NCBI GenBank assembly: GCA_033763335.1
Contig: JANRKU010000124.1
Span: 23,093-87,092 of the forward strand
Direction of reading: 5' to 3'
From: GCA-2794515 sp033763335
Lineage (GTDB): Bacteria; Chloroflexota; Anaerolineae; Aggregatilineales; Phototrophicaceae
Length of the DNA stretch: 64,000 bases
Shown: piece by piece, positions 52,128 to 61,532 of the stretch
How positions within the stretch are numbered: position 1 is the stretch's first letter
Layout of the letters: each line of letters begins with the position of its first letter
Program-made: the position numbers and the translations under genes
Notes under the pieces: model-generated
Seen by the model: only the letters and a program-made list of their open reading frames with translations
The model's database searches: none
Told to the model about the DNA's origin: nothing

Positions 52128-52689
52128 CCTCGTCTATCAGCATATAAAAGAGTAACAAGGTGTTCCCATAGACACGTTCATCGGTGAGTTCAAGATGTGT
52201 CAATGCGACCTCTTCGCGCTCATTAGGGTCTATTTGGACAATGACGGTGGTTTCATCACTAAACCATGCCTCGTTACTATCCAACGCCTGCAATGTTTTT
52301 ACCCACAAACCTTTATACTGTGGTGGGGCAATATAGATAAAATCAAATGGTGGTTGGGGTGGAACACCTTTCACCAGCGATAAAACATCCATACGGCGTA
52401 ACACAGCACGGTCTACAAATCCTGTGAGCGCGAGATTCTCTTCTATTGTACGACAAGCTATGCGTTCTAGTTCCACGAAAACGGCATGTTCTGCCCCACG
52501 ACTTAGTGCCTCAATGCCAACACTACCCGTCCCTGCGAATAAATCCAAAAATGATGCGTCAATGATATCGCGCCCAATAATACTAAAGAGCGCCTCTTTT
52601 ACCCTATCCATTACAGGGCGTGTGGTATCACCCGGTACGAGCTTCAATTTGCGCCCTTTGGCGCTTCCTGCAATGACACGAATTGGCAT
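52108..52689 (-). CDS. rsmD: 16S rRNA (guanine(966)-N2)-methyltransferase
   Basis: A 193-residue Rossmann methyltransferase: RVIAGSAKGRKL (4-15) at the N-terminus, the RPxxDRVREALF-like block RPVMDRVKEALFSII, the SAM motif LDLFAGTGSVGIEALSRGA, then FDFIYIAPPQYKGLW. The usual (D/N)PP(Y/F) motif is altered to APPQY. This form seems to recur in Chloroflexota sequences I recall, so activity is likely kept. It is 9 bases downstream of the URO-D family gene. Confidence 0.92.
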   Translation of the reverse strand: MPIRVIAGSAKGRKLKLVPGDTTRPVMDRVKEALFSIIGRDIIDASFLDLFAGTGSVGIEALSRGAEHAVFVELERIACRTIEENLALTGFVDRAVLRRMDVLSLVKGVPPQPPFDFIYIAPPQYKGLWVKTLQALDSNEAWFSDETTVIVQIDPNEREEVALTHLELTDERVYGNTLLLFYMLIDEDAQTDG

Positions 52690-52698
52690 GGTGGTCGT

Positions 52699-53688
52699 TT
52701 ATCCTAAAATATCTACGGCTTCCCGCGCCATTCGCAAATGCGAGTATGGCACAGTGACGGGTATGGTGGCATTTGCGCCGATAATAATCCTGTTGCGATT
52801 GGTCTGTATCAATGCGTCGCGCATCGCTTCGCGGATGAGTGTTGGCGAGCCAAAATTAAGGTGTTGGTGGCTATGTAACCCACTACACAGGGTTTGACTG
52901 GTGCGTGTTTTAACAGTTGCCCAATCAAGGTGCTTATCCGTCACATCCCAATTGATGACTTGCATGGGATAACTGGCGGCGAGCGCGAACATAGGGTTTT
53001 CTGCCAAATGGAGCATATTCAACCACCATTTTGGGGCACGTGTCTCCAAAATTTTACGGTCATAGGGAATGCCAAATTGGACATATTCGTCTTCAGACAT
53101 CACCGAAAAACTGGCACAATCCATCACATATGATATACCTGCTACCCCAATTTTTCGGAGTGCTTCAACCAGACGGAGCGTATTTTCTGTGAGGGTGTTT
53201 AACCCTGTAATCACCCGTTGCGGGGCTGTCCGCATATGTAAAAGCAAACTCGCTTCACCTGCCAACATCCGCGCTTGTGATAATGGACTATAAATGGTCG
53301 CCAAAACAGGCACATTCATCACATCGGCTTCGGCAACAATCCCACGTAAGGCTTCGAGATATTTACCCAATTCGCCCCGCCCCATATCGAGCGTGCGGAG
53401 TTCTGTCCAATCCAGTGACCGTTTGATGATGGTCTTGTTGATGGGTGCATCACCCAATGGATTGCCATCCCACACCGCCTCTATGCCATAATCAGAAACA
53501 CAATAGGCGCTAAACGGTGTGGTGCGGATAAAATCCCAATCGTATAATCGTTGAAAATCGAGGGTAGAGCGCACAAAATCGGCAATCCGTTGGTCATCAC
53601 CCGCAAAATGTCGCCACAAGGCAATAGGGGCGCGGTCAAATTTTTCACCGAGTAACGCACACTCTAATCGCTCACGTTTTTCCATCAT
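52699..53688 (-). CDS. Uroporphyrinogen decarboxylase (URO-D) family protein
   Basis: A 329-residue TIM-barrel protein. Family features: KRERLECALLGEKFDRAPIA at the N-terminus, a central VLATIYSPLSQARML, and the C-terminal LNFGSPTLIREAMRDAL and IIIGANATIPVTVPYSHLRM. It is closer to the MtaA/MtbA-like and uncharacterised branch than to HemE, since the arginine-rich N-terminal loop of HemE (RQAGR) is replaced by LWRHFAGD. A corrinoid methyltransferase or decarboxylase role is possible. It follows the TPR gene by 2 bases. Confidence 0.82.
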   Translation of the reverse strand: MMEKRERLECALLGEKFDRAPIALWRHFAGDDQRIADFVRSTLDFQRLYDWDFIRTTPFSAYCVSDYGIEAVWDGNPLGDAPINKTIIKRSLDWTELRTLDMGRGELGKYLEALRGIVAEADVMNVPVLATIYSPLSQARMLAGEASLLLHMRTAPQRVITGLNTLTENTLRLVEALRKIGVAGISYVMDCASFSVMSEDEYVQFGIPYDRKILETRAPKWWLNMLHLAENPMFALAASYPMQVINWDVTDKHLDWATVKTRTSQTLCSGLHSHQHLNFGSPTLIREAMRDALIQTNRNRIIIGANATIPVTVPYSHLRMAREAVDILG

Positions 53689-53690
53689 TT

Positions 53691-54581
53691 TTAGCGCATT
53701 TCAATGCCCAATTCGTCAAGACGTTGACGACACATCCGCGCCAACATCATATAACGGTCATCTTCAGTGGTCTTGAGGTTGTTGGCACCGTCTTCGATGA
53801 TACGGGCTTTTTGCAAGGCTTCGGTGGTCTTGGTGACATAATCGTAGGCAATTTGGAATGATTTAATAGCACCAGATTTATCGCCACTAGCGCGTTGTGC
53901 CAATCCTTTGCCATAAAGGGCATCTACATCATTGGATTTGAGCGTTAGGGCATCTTCAAAGGCGCGTACCGCTTCGATATTTTGTGCATTACGGTGTTGT
54001 TCCCATGCCTTACCAATTAATTTTTGGCGTTCTCTACGGGCTTGTGAAAGTTCGCTGATGCGTTCTTGAACGATGGTGCGAATATTTTCCACTTCGGCAA
54101 ACACAGGATTTTTGACTAGTTGACCACGGATTGGAATATTTTGTGCAAATTTGAGTTTGAGCGTGTTATCCAATGATGGCATGGCTAATTTGAGCAAAAT
54201 TTCTTCGACATATTCATCCATCACCGAAAAATAATTCACGGCTTTGAGGGCAATGAATCCAGACAGGATGGGTTCAAAGGCAGGGGCAACACTGGGGTCG
54301 CCGAGCATCATATCTTCTAAACGGCTGACATTATCGCGTGATAACCCCACCGATTCATGAAAATTGCCCATAGTGTGCAACCCAACGGCTTCGCGTAAGG
54401 TATCTAATGCCGCATTAAACGATGATTTGGCGGCATTCACCGCATTCCAGAACGGGGCGCTTTGTGCATCTGGGCTACTAGAACCAGTCGAAACGGAACT
54501 TTTTAGCGCATCCACCATTTCTAAAATAGATTGCCGAATAGAGGCAACATGATTTTCGTTAAGGGCAATGTTTGAAGGCAT
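53691..54581 (-). CDS. Helical protein with C-terminal TPR motifs
   Basis: A 296-residue protein from the ATG at 54581, with AGGAG 6 bases upstream. The first ~190 residues are predicted helical and carry no known domain. Residues 205-265 fit two TPR units (AWEQHRNAQNIEAVRAFEDAL, DALYGKGLAQRASGDKSGAIKSF). No signal peptide or membrane segment. It leads a four-gene run with the URO-D protein, rsmD and the ImmA/IrrE-like gene. Function unknown. Confidence 0.7.
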   Translation of the reverse strand: MPSNIALNENHVASIRQSILEMVDALKSSVSTGSSSPDAQSAPFWNAVNAAKSSFNAALDTLREAVGLHTMGNFHESVGLSRDNVSRLEDMMLGDPSVAPAFEPILSGFIALKAVNYFSVMDEYVEEILLKLAMPSLDNTLKLKFAQNIPIRGQLVKNPVFAEVENIRTIVQERISELSQARRERQKLIGKAWEQHRNAQNIEAVRAFEDALTLKSNDVDALYGKGLAQRASGDKSGAIKSFQIAYDYVTKTTEALQKARIIEDGANNLKTTEDDRYMMLARMCRQRLDELGIEMR

Positions 54582-54627
54582 CACAAACTCCTATGTAAAT
54601 AGACGTTAAATTTTTTTGTATAAAGGT

Positions 54628-56961
54628 CTATTGTACCTTAAATCTTGACAACAATGCCACTTGTGACCCGATGAATTCTCCTGTTGTGGTGAAAAAATTC
54701 ACCCTATTTTCGCGTAAACAGGTCTCTTGACAGCGATAAATCTCAATTATGAGGCGATATTCCCCCGTAGCCAACACATGGGTGATGGGGATGGTATATT
54801 CATCCAGCATATATTTTTGTTGCGACCAACGCCGTGTGGGATACCCCGCCAAGTAACGCGGTTCAGATTGTAGCCAGCGTAACCCTGTCGCATTCACATC
54901 TTCCAAAAAAAACAGCACCTGATAATTATCGGTGAGTTGACGGGCTGTTCGCCATGCCACTTGAACGGTGAGCAAATCCCCTGCCCGATAGGTTTCTTGA
55001 TTCGTTTTCACCTGATAACCAAGCATTTCAAGCCCAACATCCGTTTTATGATTTTGGGCGACAAACGTTGTTAGCTGATGCCCTGCAGGTGGGTAAATTG
55101 AATAAGGGGCTTGTGGGGCAATGAATAAAACGAAAAATAGCCAAAATCCCGCTCCAATAATGCCCACCAACCGCGCCGATTGCACCGACAATAAATTGAG
55201 TTCTAGTAATGAGGCAATTCGCCTACGCCTGAACACACCAGATAAGGCACTCATCACCAAAAAAATAGCGATAATCGCGCTCACACCCCATGCCGATTGA
55301 CGGGTTGGTGTGGCTTCGTAGCTAATCGTCAAAACACCATCAGTAGCACGCCCCACCCCAACTTGTATCAACCCACTGGCAGGATTTCTGGTGAGGCTCA
55401 CAGGGATGCCATCTACATCTGCCATCCAGCCATCGGCATACGCTCGTAACACCTCAAATATGGCAGGTGTATCGGTTTGGATGAGATAACGGTCACGGTG
55501 GCTTTCAGAAAAAATGAGTCCCGCTTGTTTGGAGACGGTCAACCGATTTTGTGGAATACGCACCACATCAGGTTGCTCTTCATTGGTATCATTTGCCTGA
55601 TATTCGCTCACTAACCCGCGATTTGGGACAATCGGCAATGGCAATGTGATGGGAATTGGTCTATTTGGCGGAAGCACCGCCACCCCATAACCCAGTTGCT
55701 CATGATTGATTTGTGCCGTATTATCCCATTGTGAACCTTCATCATTCCATCGTGGTGCTAACCATACAGGCAACGATAATAAGCAAATGGCAACAATCCC
55801 CAACGGTAAAAATAATCGGTGTGGAATACGTCGAATCCGATGGGCAAAAGCAAATGCCCCACTGCCAAATATTGCCCAACAAAAGGCGATAGGGGTCATC
55901 ATCCAACTATCAAAGGGCATGATAAATAATGCCACCATGAGCAAAACTGCACCGCATATCCCCCAAAACCACAACCAACGCCGATATAACGGCGCAATAA
56001 TGCCACCCATCACCCCCAATATGCCAAAAATAATCCCGCCCAAGCCAATGCCAAGTTGCGGAATGTGAACTTGCTGATTGAGGTCAACAGGGATAATAGA
56101 AGCGATGATATTCTGAAGGGTCATCATCGGCATCAAACGGCTATAGGGAGCGCGTATCCATGTCACGAGGTCTTGCTCTGACCATGCTGGAAACCAAAAA
56201 AATGCCGATAATCCCAGCCCAGCCACCAATGCGATAATAATCGCCAAAACGCGCCATCCTGCGATACGCCGTATGAGCAAATTCATCCCTAAAAACGCGA
56301 TGAGCAGAATATAGGTCAATATCGCCATTTCGAGGTGTGTAAGCCATACCATGGCACAAATCAGCGCCAAAAACACCCTATCCAGAGGATTTTTACACGC
56401 AATCACCCGCCCCATGCTCCACAAACTCATCGGCAAAAGGGCGCTGGCAATCAGCAGGGGCAAATCACCCAACACATACGGGACGGTTAACCCGATAAAC
56501 GGGCTATACACATAGAGCAATCCCGCTAAAACGGCATATTCGGCACGCATGAGGCGGAGTGCGAATAAATAGGTCATCACCCCACAGAGCAATATGGCAC
56601 TTATCGCCACCAAGCGCAGGGCAAGGACGGTATCGTTGGTGAAAAAGAGTTCCACAAGCGCCGTGAGATAGGGCGTGGCGGGTGGATAATAATTGCCAAT
56701 TGGCGCACCATAGCCACTGAGCGCCCCTTCTATCCAACGGGGATAGGTGCGCCCTTCACGCAGGGCATCGGCATAACTCCGCGCCATATAGACATGATTT
56801 TCGAGGTCGGTGGTATGCGGAATATCGCCTTGCAAAATAAATGGCATGGCGAGCATAAGTGAAAAGAAAAAAACAATCACCACCCCCCAATCGGTGACTT
56901 GGCGGGCTTGGCGCATCCATGTGGGGAGGTCATACTCGGTGAGTGAATAATCGTTGTTCAT
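54628..56961 (-). CDS. Large polytopic membrane protein, PTPS-related/GT-C type
   Basis: About 777 residues from the ATG at 56961 (a GTG at 56991 is in frame and has no better ribosome-binding site). It has about thirteen membrane segments, an early loop TTDLENHVYMARSYADALREG and ALSGYGAPIGNYYPPATPYL typical of the PF10131-like membrane domain, and a large soluble segment near 450-560 with a jelly-roll look. These proteins are annotated as 6-pyruvoyl-tetrahydropterin synthase-related membrane proteins, but they resemble glycosyltransferases of the GT-C type. The substrate is unknown. Confidence 0.75.
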   Translation of the reverse strand: MNNDYSLTEYDLPTWMRQARQVTDWGVVIVFFFSLMLAMPFILQGDIPHTTDLENHVYMARSYADALREGRTYPRWIEGALSGYGAPIGNYYPPATPYLTALVELFFTNDTVLALRLVAISAILLCGVMTYLFALRLMRAEYAVLAGLLYVYSPFIGLTVPYVLGDLPLLIASALLPMSLWSMGRVIACKNPLDRVFLALICAMVWLTHLEMAILTYILLIAFLGMNLLIRRIAGWRVLAIIIALVAGLGLSAFFWFPAWSEQDLVTWIRAPYSRLMPMMTLQNIIASIIPVDLNQQVHIPQLGIGLGGIIFGILGVMGGIIAPLYRRWLWFWGICGAVLLMVALFIMPFDSWMMTPIAFCWAIFGSGAFAFAHRIRRIPHRLFLPLGIVAICLLSLPVWLAPRWNDEGSQWDNTAQINHEQLGYGVAVLPPNRPIPITLPLPIVPNRGLVSEYQANDTNEEQPDVVRIPQNRLTVSKQAGLIFSESHRDRYLIQTDTPAIFEVLRAYADGWMADVDGIPVSLTRNPASGLIQVGVGRATDGVLTISYEATPTRQSAWGVSAIIAIFLVMSALSGVFRRRRIASLLELNLLSVQSARLVGIIGAGFWLFFVLFIAPQAPYSIYPPAGHQLTTFVAQNHKTDVGLEMLGYQVKTNQETYRAGDLLTVQVAWRTARQLTDNYQVLFFLEDVNATGLRWLQSEPRYLAGYPTRRWSQQKYMLDEYTIPITHVLATGEYRLIIEIYRCQETCLRENRVNFFTTTGEFIGSQVALLSRFKVQ

Positions 56962-57056
56962 GCGGTCTATTGTAGCGCATTTGTCGTTCACGCGCTTGAT
57001 TCATCTGCCATACAATGTTATGCTCAATTTCTTTATCGGTCAAACTAAATTGAAGC

Positions 57057-57560
57057 ATGTCTGATACTTTTTTAATCTCATCCCCCCACCCTGACGATTT
57101 ATCGGCACTCATCGCCCTTTGGCGGGAGCGCATGGTTATCATGAGCCAAAGTGCGCCTCATTTGCGCCGTCATATCGGAGCAGAAAATGACCATCTGGCA
57201 CAATTAGAGGCATGGCACTCATCCCCCACTGCCAAAATATTTTGTGCCAAACAAAATAATAATGTCATTGGCTATATTGTCGGCAATCAGCATAATGCCC
57301 TGTGGGTAATAGAAGAAATGGCGCTCGATGCTCATGCCTATCATCGCGGGTTGGGCAAAGGGCTATTTATAGCACTCCAGACATGGTTCACAGACATTGC
57401 TCCCACATCCATCGTCATTCGTGCGCCCCGTTATTATGCGGTGGAGCAAGCCTTTTGGCGGGCGTTGGGAGCGCGAGATTGGACAGAAACCACATGGGAA
57501 GCGAATCCCCTTTACACATGGATGATATTATCATCCGCCCCGCCACCCAAGCCGATATAA
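57057..57560 (+). CDS. GNAT family acetyltransferase 1
   Basis: A 167-residue protein with strand-helix order of GNAT enzymes: IISSPHPDDLSALIALWRE-like N-terminus, NVIGYIVG, VIEEMALDAHAYHRGLGKGL (the acetyl-CoA loop HRGLGKG) and AFWRALGARDW. It starts at the ATG at 57057. The end overlaps the next gene by 43 bases in a different frame. First gene of the 57-61.5 kb run. Substrate unknown. Confidence 0.85.
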   Translation: MSDTFLISSPHPDDLSALIALWRERMVIMSQSAPHLRRHIGAENDHLAQLEAWHSSPTAKIFCAKQNNNVIGYIVGNQHNALWVIEEMALDAHAYHRGLGKGLFIALQTWFTDIAPTSIVIRAPRYYAVEQAFWRALGARDWTETTWEANPLYTWMILSSAPPPKPI

Positions 57561-57997
57561 CGGCAATTGGCGGGTTATGGAAAAAATTGGCAGACCATCA
57601 CCAAGCCCTAGACCCACGCTTGCCAAAACCCGCTCGGTTTGGGGATGAGCTATATGCCAACCGCATTGGGTCACAATTAGATGATGCCTATCATCAGGTA
57701 TTGGTGGCAGACTATCATGAGCAAATTGTCGGCTATGTGTTGGGGATGATTGCCGATTATATGCCCGATATTTTTGTCGCAGAAAGCACAGGCTTTTTAG
57801 CCGATATTTTTGTTGATGAGGCGCATCGTGGCACAGGGGTTGGCAAAAAACTGGTATTGGCATTACAGGCATGGTTCAAATCACGCGGTATCGTTACAAT
57901 GGAGTGGTATGTCGCGGCGCAAAACACATCCGCCAAAGCCTTTTGGGAACATATCGGCGGAAAAAATCTCATTATCAGAATGCGCCTAGATTTATAA
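57518..57997 (+). CDS. GNAT family acetyltransferase 2
   Basis: A 159-residue protein from the ATG at 57518 (MDDIIIRPATQADITAIGGL); the longer open frame upstream is the shadow of the first GNAT gene. Motifs: IVGYVLGMI, LADIFVDEAHRGTGVGKKL (acetyl-CoA loop HRGTGVG) and AFWEHIGGKN. It is similar in organisation to its neighbour, so the two may come from an old duplication. Substrate unknown. Confidence 0.88.
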   Translation: MDDIIIRPATQADITAIGGLWKKLADHHQALDPRLPKPARFGDELYANRIGSQLDDAYHQVLVADYHEQIVGYVLGMIADYMPDIFVAESTGFLADIFVDEAHRGTGVGKKLVLALQAWFKSRGIVTMEWYVAAQNTSAKAFWEHIGGKNLIIRMRLDL

Positions 57998-58007
57998 GAG
58001 GGACACT

Positions 58008-58685
58008 ATGCGTCATATTCATCCAGTGGGAATCCAAGAAAAATTTGTCGCCAGTGGGCGCTATCATCATCCGTATGTTATCCATTGGACAATTCACGAA
58101 ATGCCCGATGGCGCGTGGATGATACGCCTAGACCAAGATGGGCGCGATACCGACGGTACAAGCCTATTGGTCGAGGCATGGCGTAGCCCTATCGCAGAAG
58201 GCGGAAAAATTGCCCGTTTCGATATATGGGGCTATGGCGGAAAAACACACCGTATTCAGCAAGTGAAAGCCCGATATTTTATAGCCGATAACACCCTCGA
58301 AGCAGGTATCCAATTTGGCAATTCACCCCAAACCACACAATCCATCCCCTTCCCCCAAAATGCCATCCTCATCCCCGATATTCCCCTCTTTTGGGGCTTT
58401 GCCATCCCACCCATCATGGCACAAAGTGGTAAAGGGACTATTTTTTCATGCCTACTCAATTTTGATATTCCAGAAGCATTTTCGGCGACCATAACCGAAA
58501 AAGAAGTTTTATTTTTTGGGGATGACGAAATCCATATTGGCGATAAACGCACACCCGCCAAAAAATTCTTGATGGATGACAATCATTTTGTGTGGATAGA
58601 TGATTTAGGGGTGGTTTTGGCATATATCAACACCAATAGCACCACCGAAGTGATTAAAAATTATGCTCGCCGTCCAAAACGGTGA
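58008..58685 (+). CDS. Beta-rich protein of unknown function
   Basis: A 225-residue soluble protein with no signal peptide. The sequence is predicted mostly beta-strand (WTIHEMPDGAWMIRLD, KIARFDIWGYGGKTHRIQQVKARYF, TIFSCLLNFDIPEAFSATI), a pattern like a lipocalin or beta-sandwich ligand-binding fold. AGAGGG precedes the ATG. I do not recognise the family. It is co-directional with, and 10 bases after, the second GNAT and 9 bases before the TPR membrane protein. Confidence 0.72.
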   Translation: MRHIHPVGIQEKFVASGRYHHPYVIHWTIHEMPDGAWMIRLDQDGRDTDGTSLLVEAWRSPIAEGGKIARFDIWGYGGKTHRIQQVKARYFIADNTLEAGIQFGNSPQTTQSIPFPQNAILIPDIPLFWGFAIPPIMAQSGKGTIFSCLLNFDIPEAFSATITEKEVLFFGDDEIHIGDKRTPAKKFLMDDNHFVWIDDLGVVLAYINTNSTTEVIKNYARRPKR

Positions 58686-58694
58686 AAGGACAAT

Positions 58695-59684
58695 ATGATT
58701 AACCGATTTTTTCTCTTTTTAGGACCAAACCGCACCCGCGCCTTATTTTTGCTCTTAGCCATCACAGGGCTAGGCAATTTATTGATGAATGTCATCATCA
58801 ACGAAAACGCATGGGCGCGTGATGTACAAACCGCTTTAGTGTTTATATTCCTCATCGGCGCGACCATTATCATCCTCAGCGCATTGGATTCATTTGAGCG
58901 TGGGCGCTGGATAGGCATTATCGCCTCTGTTATCGGTGCATTGATGTTGAGTGCCTATTTTCTGCCACAAGCCATCCCCATTGTGTTGGGTGGTGGCTTT
59001 GGCTGGATTGTCGCAGGGATATTTTTATTCCGTCCGCGCACCCCTGATGAGTATAAACAGGCGGTGCGTGCGCTCCGCAAAAGCGAGTATGCCGAAGCGG
59101 TAAAGTTCATGGACAGCCTCATCAAAACTGACCCACAAAACCCGCATCATTATCGTTTTCGGGCAGAAGTATTGCGGGTATGGGGAAAATTACCGCTCGC
59201 CAAGCGCGATTATAAAAAAATGACAGACATCGCCCCAGATTCCGCCGTGGCATGGAATGGATTGGCAGAAATTGAATTGCAAATGGGCAATTATGAACCC
59301 GCCCATGTCGCCGCCATCAAAGCCTATCAACTCGCGCCAGATGAATGGGTTTCTGCATATAATTTGGGCATGATAGAAGATAGGCTCAACCGTCCACAAG
59401 ATACAATAGAGCATTTACGCCATGCGCTCAATATCAAAATCCCAGATGCCCGCCATCGGCTTTTGGTGCATTTGTATATGGCACGCGCCCATGCCCGCCT
59501 AAAAGATTATCCATCAGCAGAAGAATCGGTCAAAAAAATACAAGGATTGTATAGCGGGATTCAAGAATGGCGGGGATTGATGAAAAGTGACCAAGCGGCG
59601 ACCCTGCGTGCAGTCATAGAAGCCGATATTAACACTGCCACTGCCCTCGCAGATGGCGAGCTATCTGTCCAAGAATTAGCCTAG
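58695..59684 (+). CDS. Membrane TPR protein 1
   Basis: A 329-residue protein. Four membrane segments in the first ~115 residues (TRALFLLLAITGLGNLL, TALVFIFLIGATIIILSAL, WIGIIASVIGALMLSAYF and IVLGGGFGWIVAGIFLF) are followed by a cytoplasmic TPR array of at least four units (YAEAVKFMDSLIKTDPQNP, AWNGLAEIELQMGNYEPA, WVSAYNLGMIEDRLNRPQDT). No catalytic domain. Likely a membrane scaffold. The next gene has a similar plan. Confidence 0.82.
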   Translation: MINRFFLFLGPNRTRALFLLLAITGLGNLLMNVIINENAWARDVQTALVFIFLIGATIIILSALDSFERGRWIGIIASVIGALMLSAYFLPQAIPIVLGGGFGWIVAGIFLFRPRTPDEYKQAVRALRKSEYAEAVKFMDSLIKTDPQNPHHYRFRAEVLRVWGKLPLAKRDYKKMTDIAPDSAVAWNGLAEIELQMGNYEPAHVAAIKAYQLAPDEWVSAYNLGMIEDRLNRPQDTIEHLRHALNIKIPDARHRLLVHLYMARAHARLKDYPSAEESVKKIQGLYSGIQEWRGLMKSDQAATLRAVIEADINTATALADGELSVQELA

Positions 59685-59697
59685 TGGGATAGCCTAT

Positions 59698-60480
59698 ATG
59701 GTGCATATCATCACAAATATTTTCAAAAATTTTCGCGTATGGGAACGCTCCGCCCAAATCGCATTTCTATTGGCGCTCCTTTTAGCCATCCCCGCCCTGA
59801 TAATGTCAATTACCGCCGATGACGATGTGCGTGGCTATGCCGTGATTAGCCTGATGGCGAGTTTATTTGTGGCACAACTCATCTTTTTATGGGCAAATCG
59901 GGGCATGGTCAACGATTATACACGGGCACAACGTCATTTTTTGCGCGGAGAATTTGTGCAAGCAAAAGAAATCCTCATGGCACATCTCACCACCCACCCC
60001 AAAGATGTGCAAGCCATGACCCTCTTGGGCAATACCTATCGGCAACTAGGCGATTTACCCGCCAGCCATGCCATTTTGTTAGAAGCCGTTAACATCCAAC
60101 CAATGAACTATTTTCCACTATATGGGTTTGGGCGTACACTATTGGTAGCGGGGCAATTTAACGAGGCACTTGGCATTTTCCAAAAAGCCATTAAAGCAGG
60201 TGGTCATGCCATTACTTATTTTGATATTGGCGAATCGGCTTATTATTGTGGTAATTTTGATGTTGCCCGTGATGCCTTACAAAACGGGTTAAGCGAAGTC
60301 TCTGGGGAAAAAAATCGGGCGTGGATGGCGCAAGCCTTGCTCAATCAGATGGAGAAAATGCCACTCCCCCCTCTAGCAGATGCGCCGCGTGCCTATTGGA
60401 AAACACAAGCACAGCTATTTGAACAAACCCCTTATGGGGAAGCACTAAAGATACTTTTAGCAAGTGAAACACAATCATAG
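59698..60480 (+). CDS. Membrane TPR protein 2
   Basis: A 260-residue protein. Two membrane helices (AQIAFLLALLLAIPALIMSI, AVISLMASLFVAQLIFLW) precede a TPR array of about four units (AQRHFLRGEFVQAKEILMAH, AMTLLGNTYRQLGDLPASHA, YFDIGESAYYCGNFDVARDAL). Same architecture as the upstream TPR protein, possibly a paralogue or partner. Starts 13 bases after it. Confidence 0.82.
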   Translation: MVHIITNIFKNFRVWERSAQIAFLLALLLAIPALIMSITADDDVRGYAVISLMASLFVAQLIFLWANRGMVNDYTRAQRHFLRGEFVQAKEILMAHLTTHPKDVQAMTLLGNTYRQLGDLPASHAILLEAVNIQPMNYFPLYGFGRTLLVAGQFNEALGIFQKAIKAGGHAITYFDIGESAYYCGNFDVARDALQNGLSEVSGEKNRAWMAQALLNQMEKMPLPPLADAPRAYWKTQAQLFEQTPYGEALKILLASETQS

Positions 60481-60492
60481 GAGTCATAAGCG

Positions 60493-61026
60493 ATGCAGTT
60501 TTTACTAAATCGGGAAGGTAATATCTCCGTTTTTCGCGTTGGTATAGTATTTGGTATATTGGGGATTATTGGCATTGGCATTGGCTTTTTATCGTTTCAG
60601 TTAGAAGTGTCTAATCGGCAACAGCCATTTAATGTGGCGTTATATCCCAACGCCACAGAACTCGATAGAGGCTCAAATCCAGAACGGCGGACAGGGCAAA
60701 CCATTCGCTATCTCGTGAGTGGGGTCACACCAGAAGATGTTGTCGCCTTTTATCAAGCAGAACTCGATAAACATTTGGGACAAAATGGCTCAACACAAGG
60801 GCGTGCCTTATGTGTTCGTACTCCCACAGTTGGCAATTACGAAACCTATGTAGAAGGTACTGGCAACTTGCCCTATCATTATGATTGCCTTTTCGATAAC
60901 ACCTTTTTGGATAATATCCAATATACCAAAGTGCGGATTCATCCGGGTGTCCGTAATGATGCCGAAAACGTCAATTTTGAGGGGAATGTCGTCATTATTT
61001 ATGGGCAGGCATGGTCGAATCCGTGA
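60493..61026 (+). CDS. Membrane-anchored small protein 1, unknown function
   Basis: A 177-residue protein. One helix near the N-terminus (VGIVFGILGIIGIGIGFLSF) acts as signal anchor. The ectodomain has a hydrophobic-polar pattern including VSGVTPEDVVAFYQAELDKH, and Cys in RALCVRTP and YHYDCLFD, which may form a disulfide. The next gene product has a similar VIxFY element. AGGAG lies upstream of the ATG. No family recognised. Confidence 0.68.
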   Translation: MQFLLNREGNISVFRVGIVFGILGIIGIGIGFLSFQLEVSNRQQPFNVALYPNATELDRGSNPERRTGQTIRYLVSGVTPEDVVAFYQAELDKHLGQNGSTQGRALCVRTPTVGNYETYVEGTGNLPYHYDCLFDNTFLDNIQYTKVRIHPGVRNDAENVNFEGNVVIIYGQAWSNP

Positions 61027-61532
61027 GCGATGAATCATCACCAACACCAGAAGCACAAGGTTGCTTATTGCCTCTTTGGGGAATAATCCTCATTGGGGCA
61101 ATTTTGGTGGGGTGTGCCATATTTAGTATCCCCGTTTTTAATACCCTATATGGCATTGTCTTTCCGCCAAACCCACCACTCCCCAATCCCATCACAGAAA
61201 CACAAAAAACAGTCCTTGACCGTGGTGTAGAAAAAACCAGCTATACAACCACGCTTAATCCATGCCAAGTGATTCAATTTTATGTAGATGTGGGTGGGAC
61301 ATGCGCGTTGCTATGGGATGTCTGTGCAGGTGAAACTTATACCAGCCTCAATCGTAGCCTATCACCAATGGCAACCTGTAATGGAACAACCCCTGCGGGT
61401 GTTTTTGGGATTCGGTGGGATGTGGATATAGCGGTACTATACCCACCCGACCAAACAACATTGACCATTTCGCATGAGGTGTTATGGGGAGGGATGCCCC
61501 TCCCCACCAGCACCCCTGCTATTCCAGATTGA
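61011..61532 (+). CDS. Membrane-anchored small protein 2, unknown function
   Basis: A 173-residue protein. The start at 61011 overlaps the upstream stop by 16 bases in another frame. A single helix (WGIILIGAILVGCAIFSIPVF) is followed by an ectodomain with TTLNPCQVIQFYVDVGG, which resembles the VTPEDVVAFY segment of the upstream protein, and four cysteines that may pair outside. The two may be diverged paralogues. Last gene of the run; its end overlaps the convergent SH3b-WD40 gene by 14 bases. Confidence 0.66.
   Translation: MVESVSDESSPTPEAQGCLLPLWGIILIGAILVGCAIFSIPVFNTLYGIVFPPNPPLPNPITETQKTVLDRGVEKTSYTTTLNPCQVIQFYVDVGGTCALLWDVCAGETYTSLNRSLSPMATCNGTTPAGVFGIRWDVDIAVLYPPDQTTLTISHEVLWGGMPLPTSTPAIPD

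Noticed and set aside
57302..57517. Upstream extension of the second GNAT gene
   Set aside because: It lies in the coding frame region of the first GNAT gene, and the normal domain start is at 57518.
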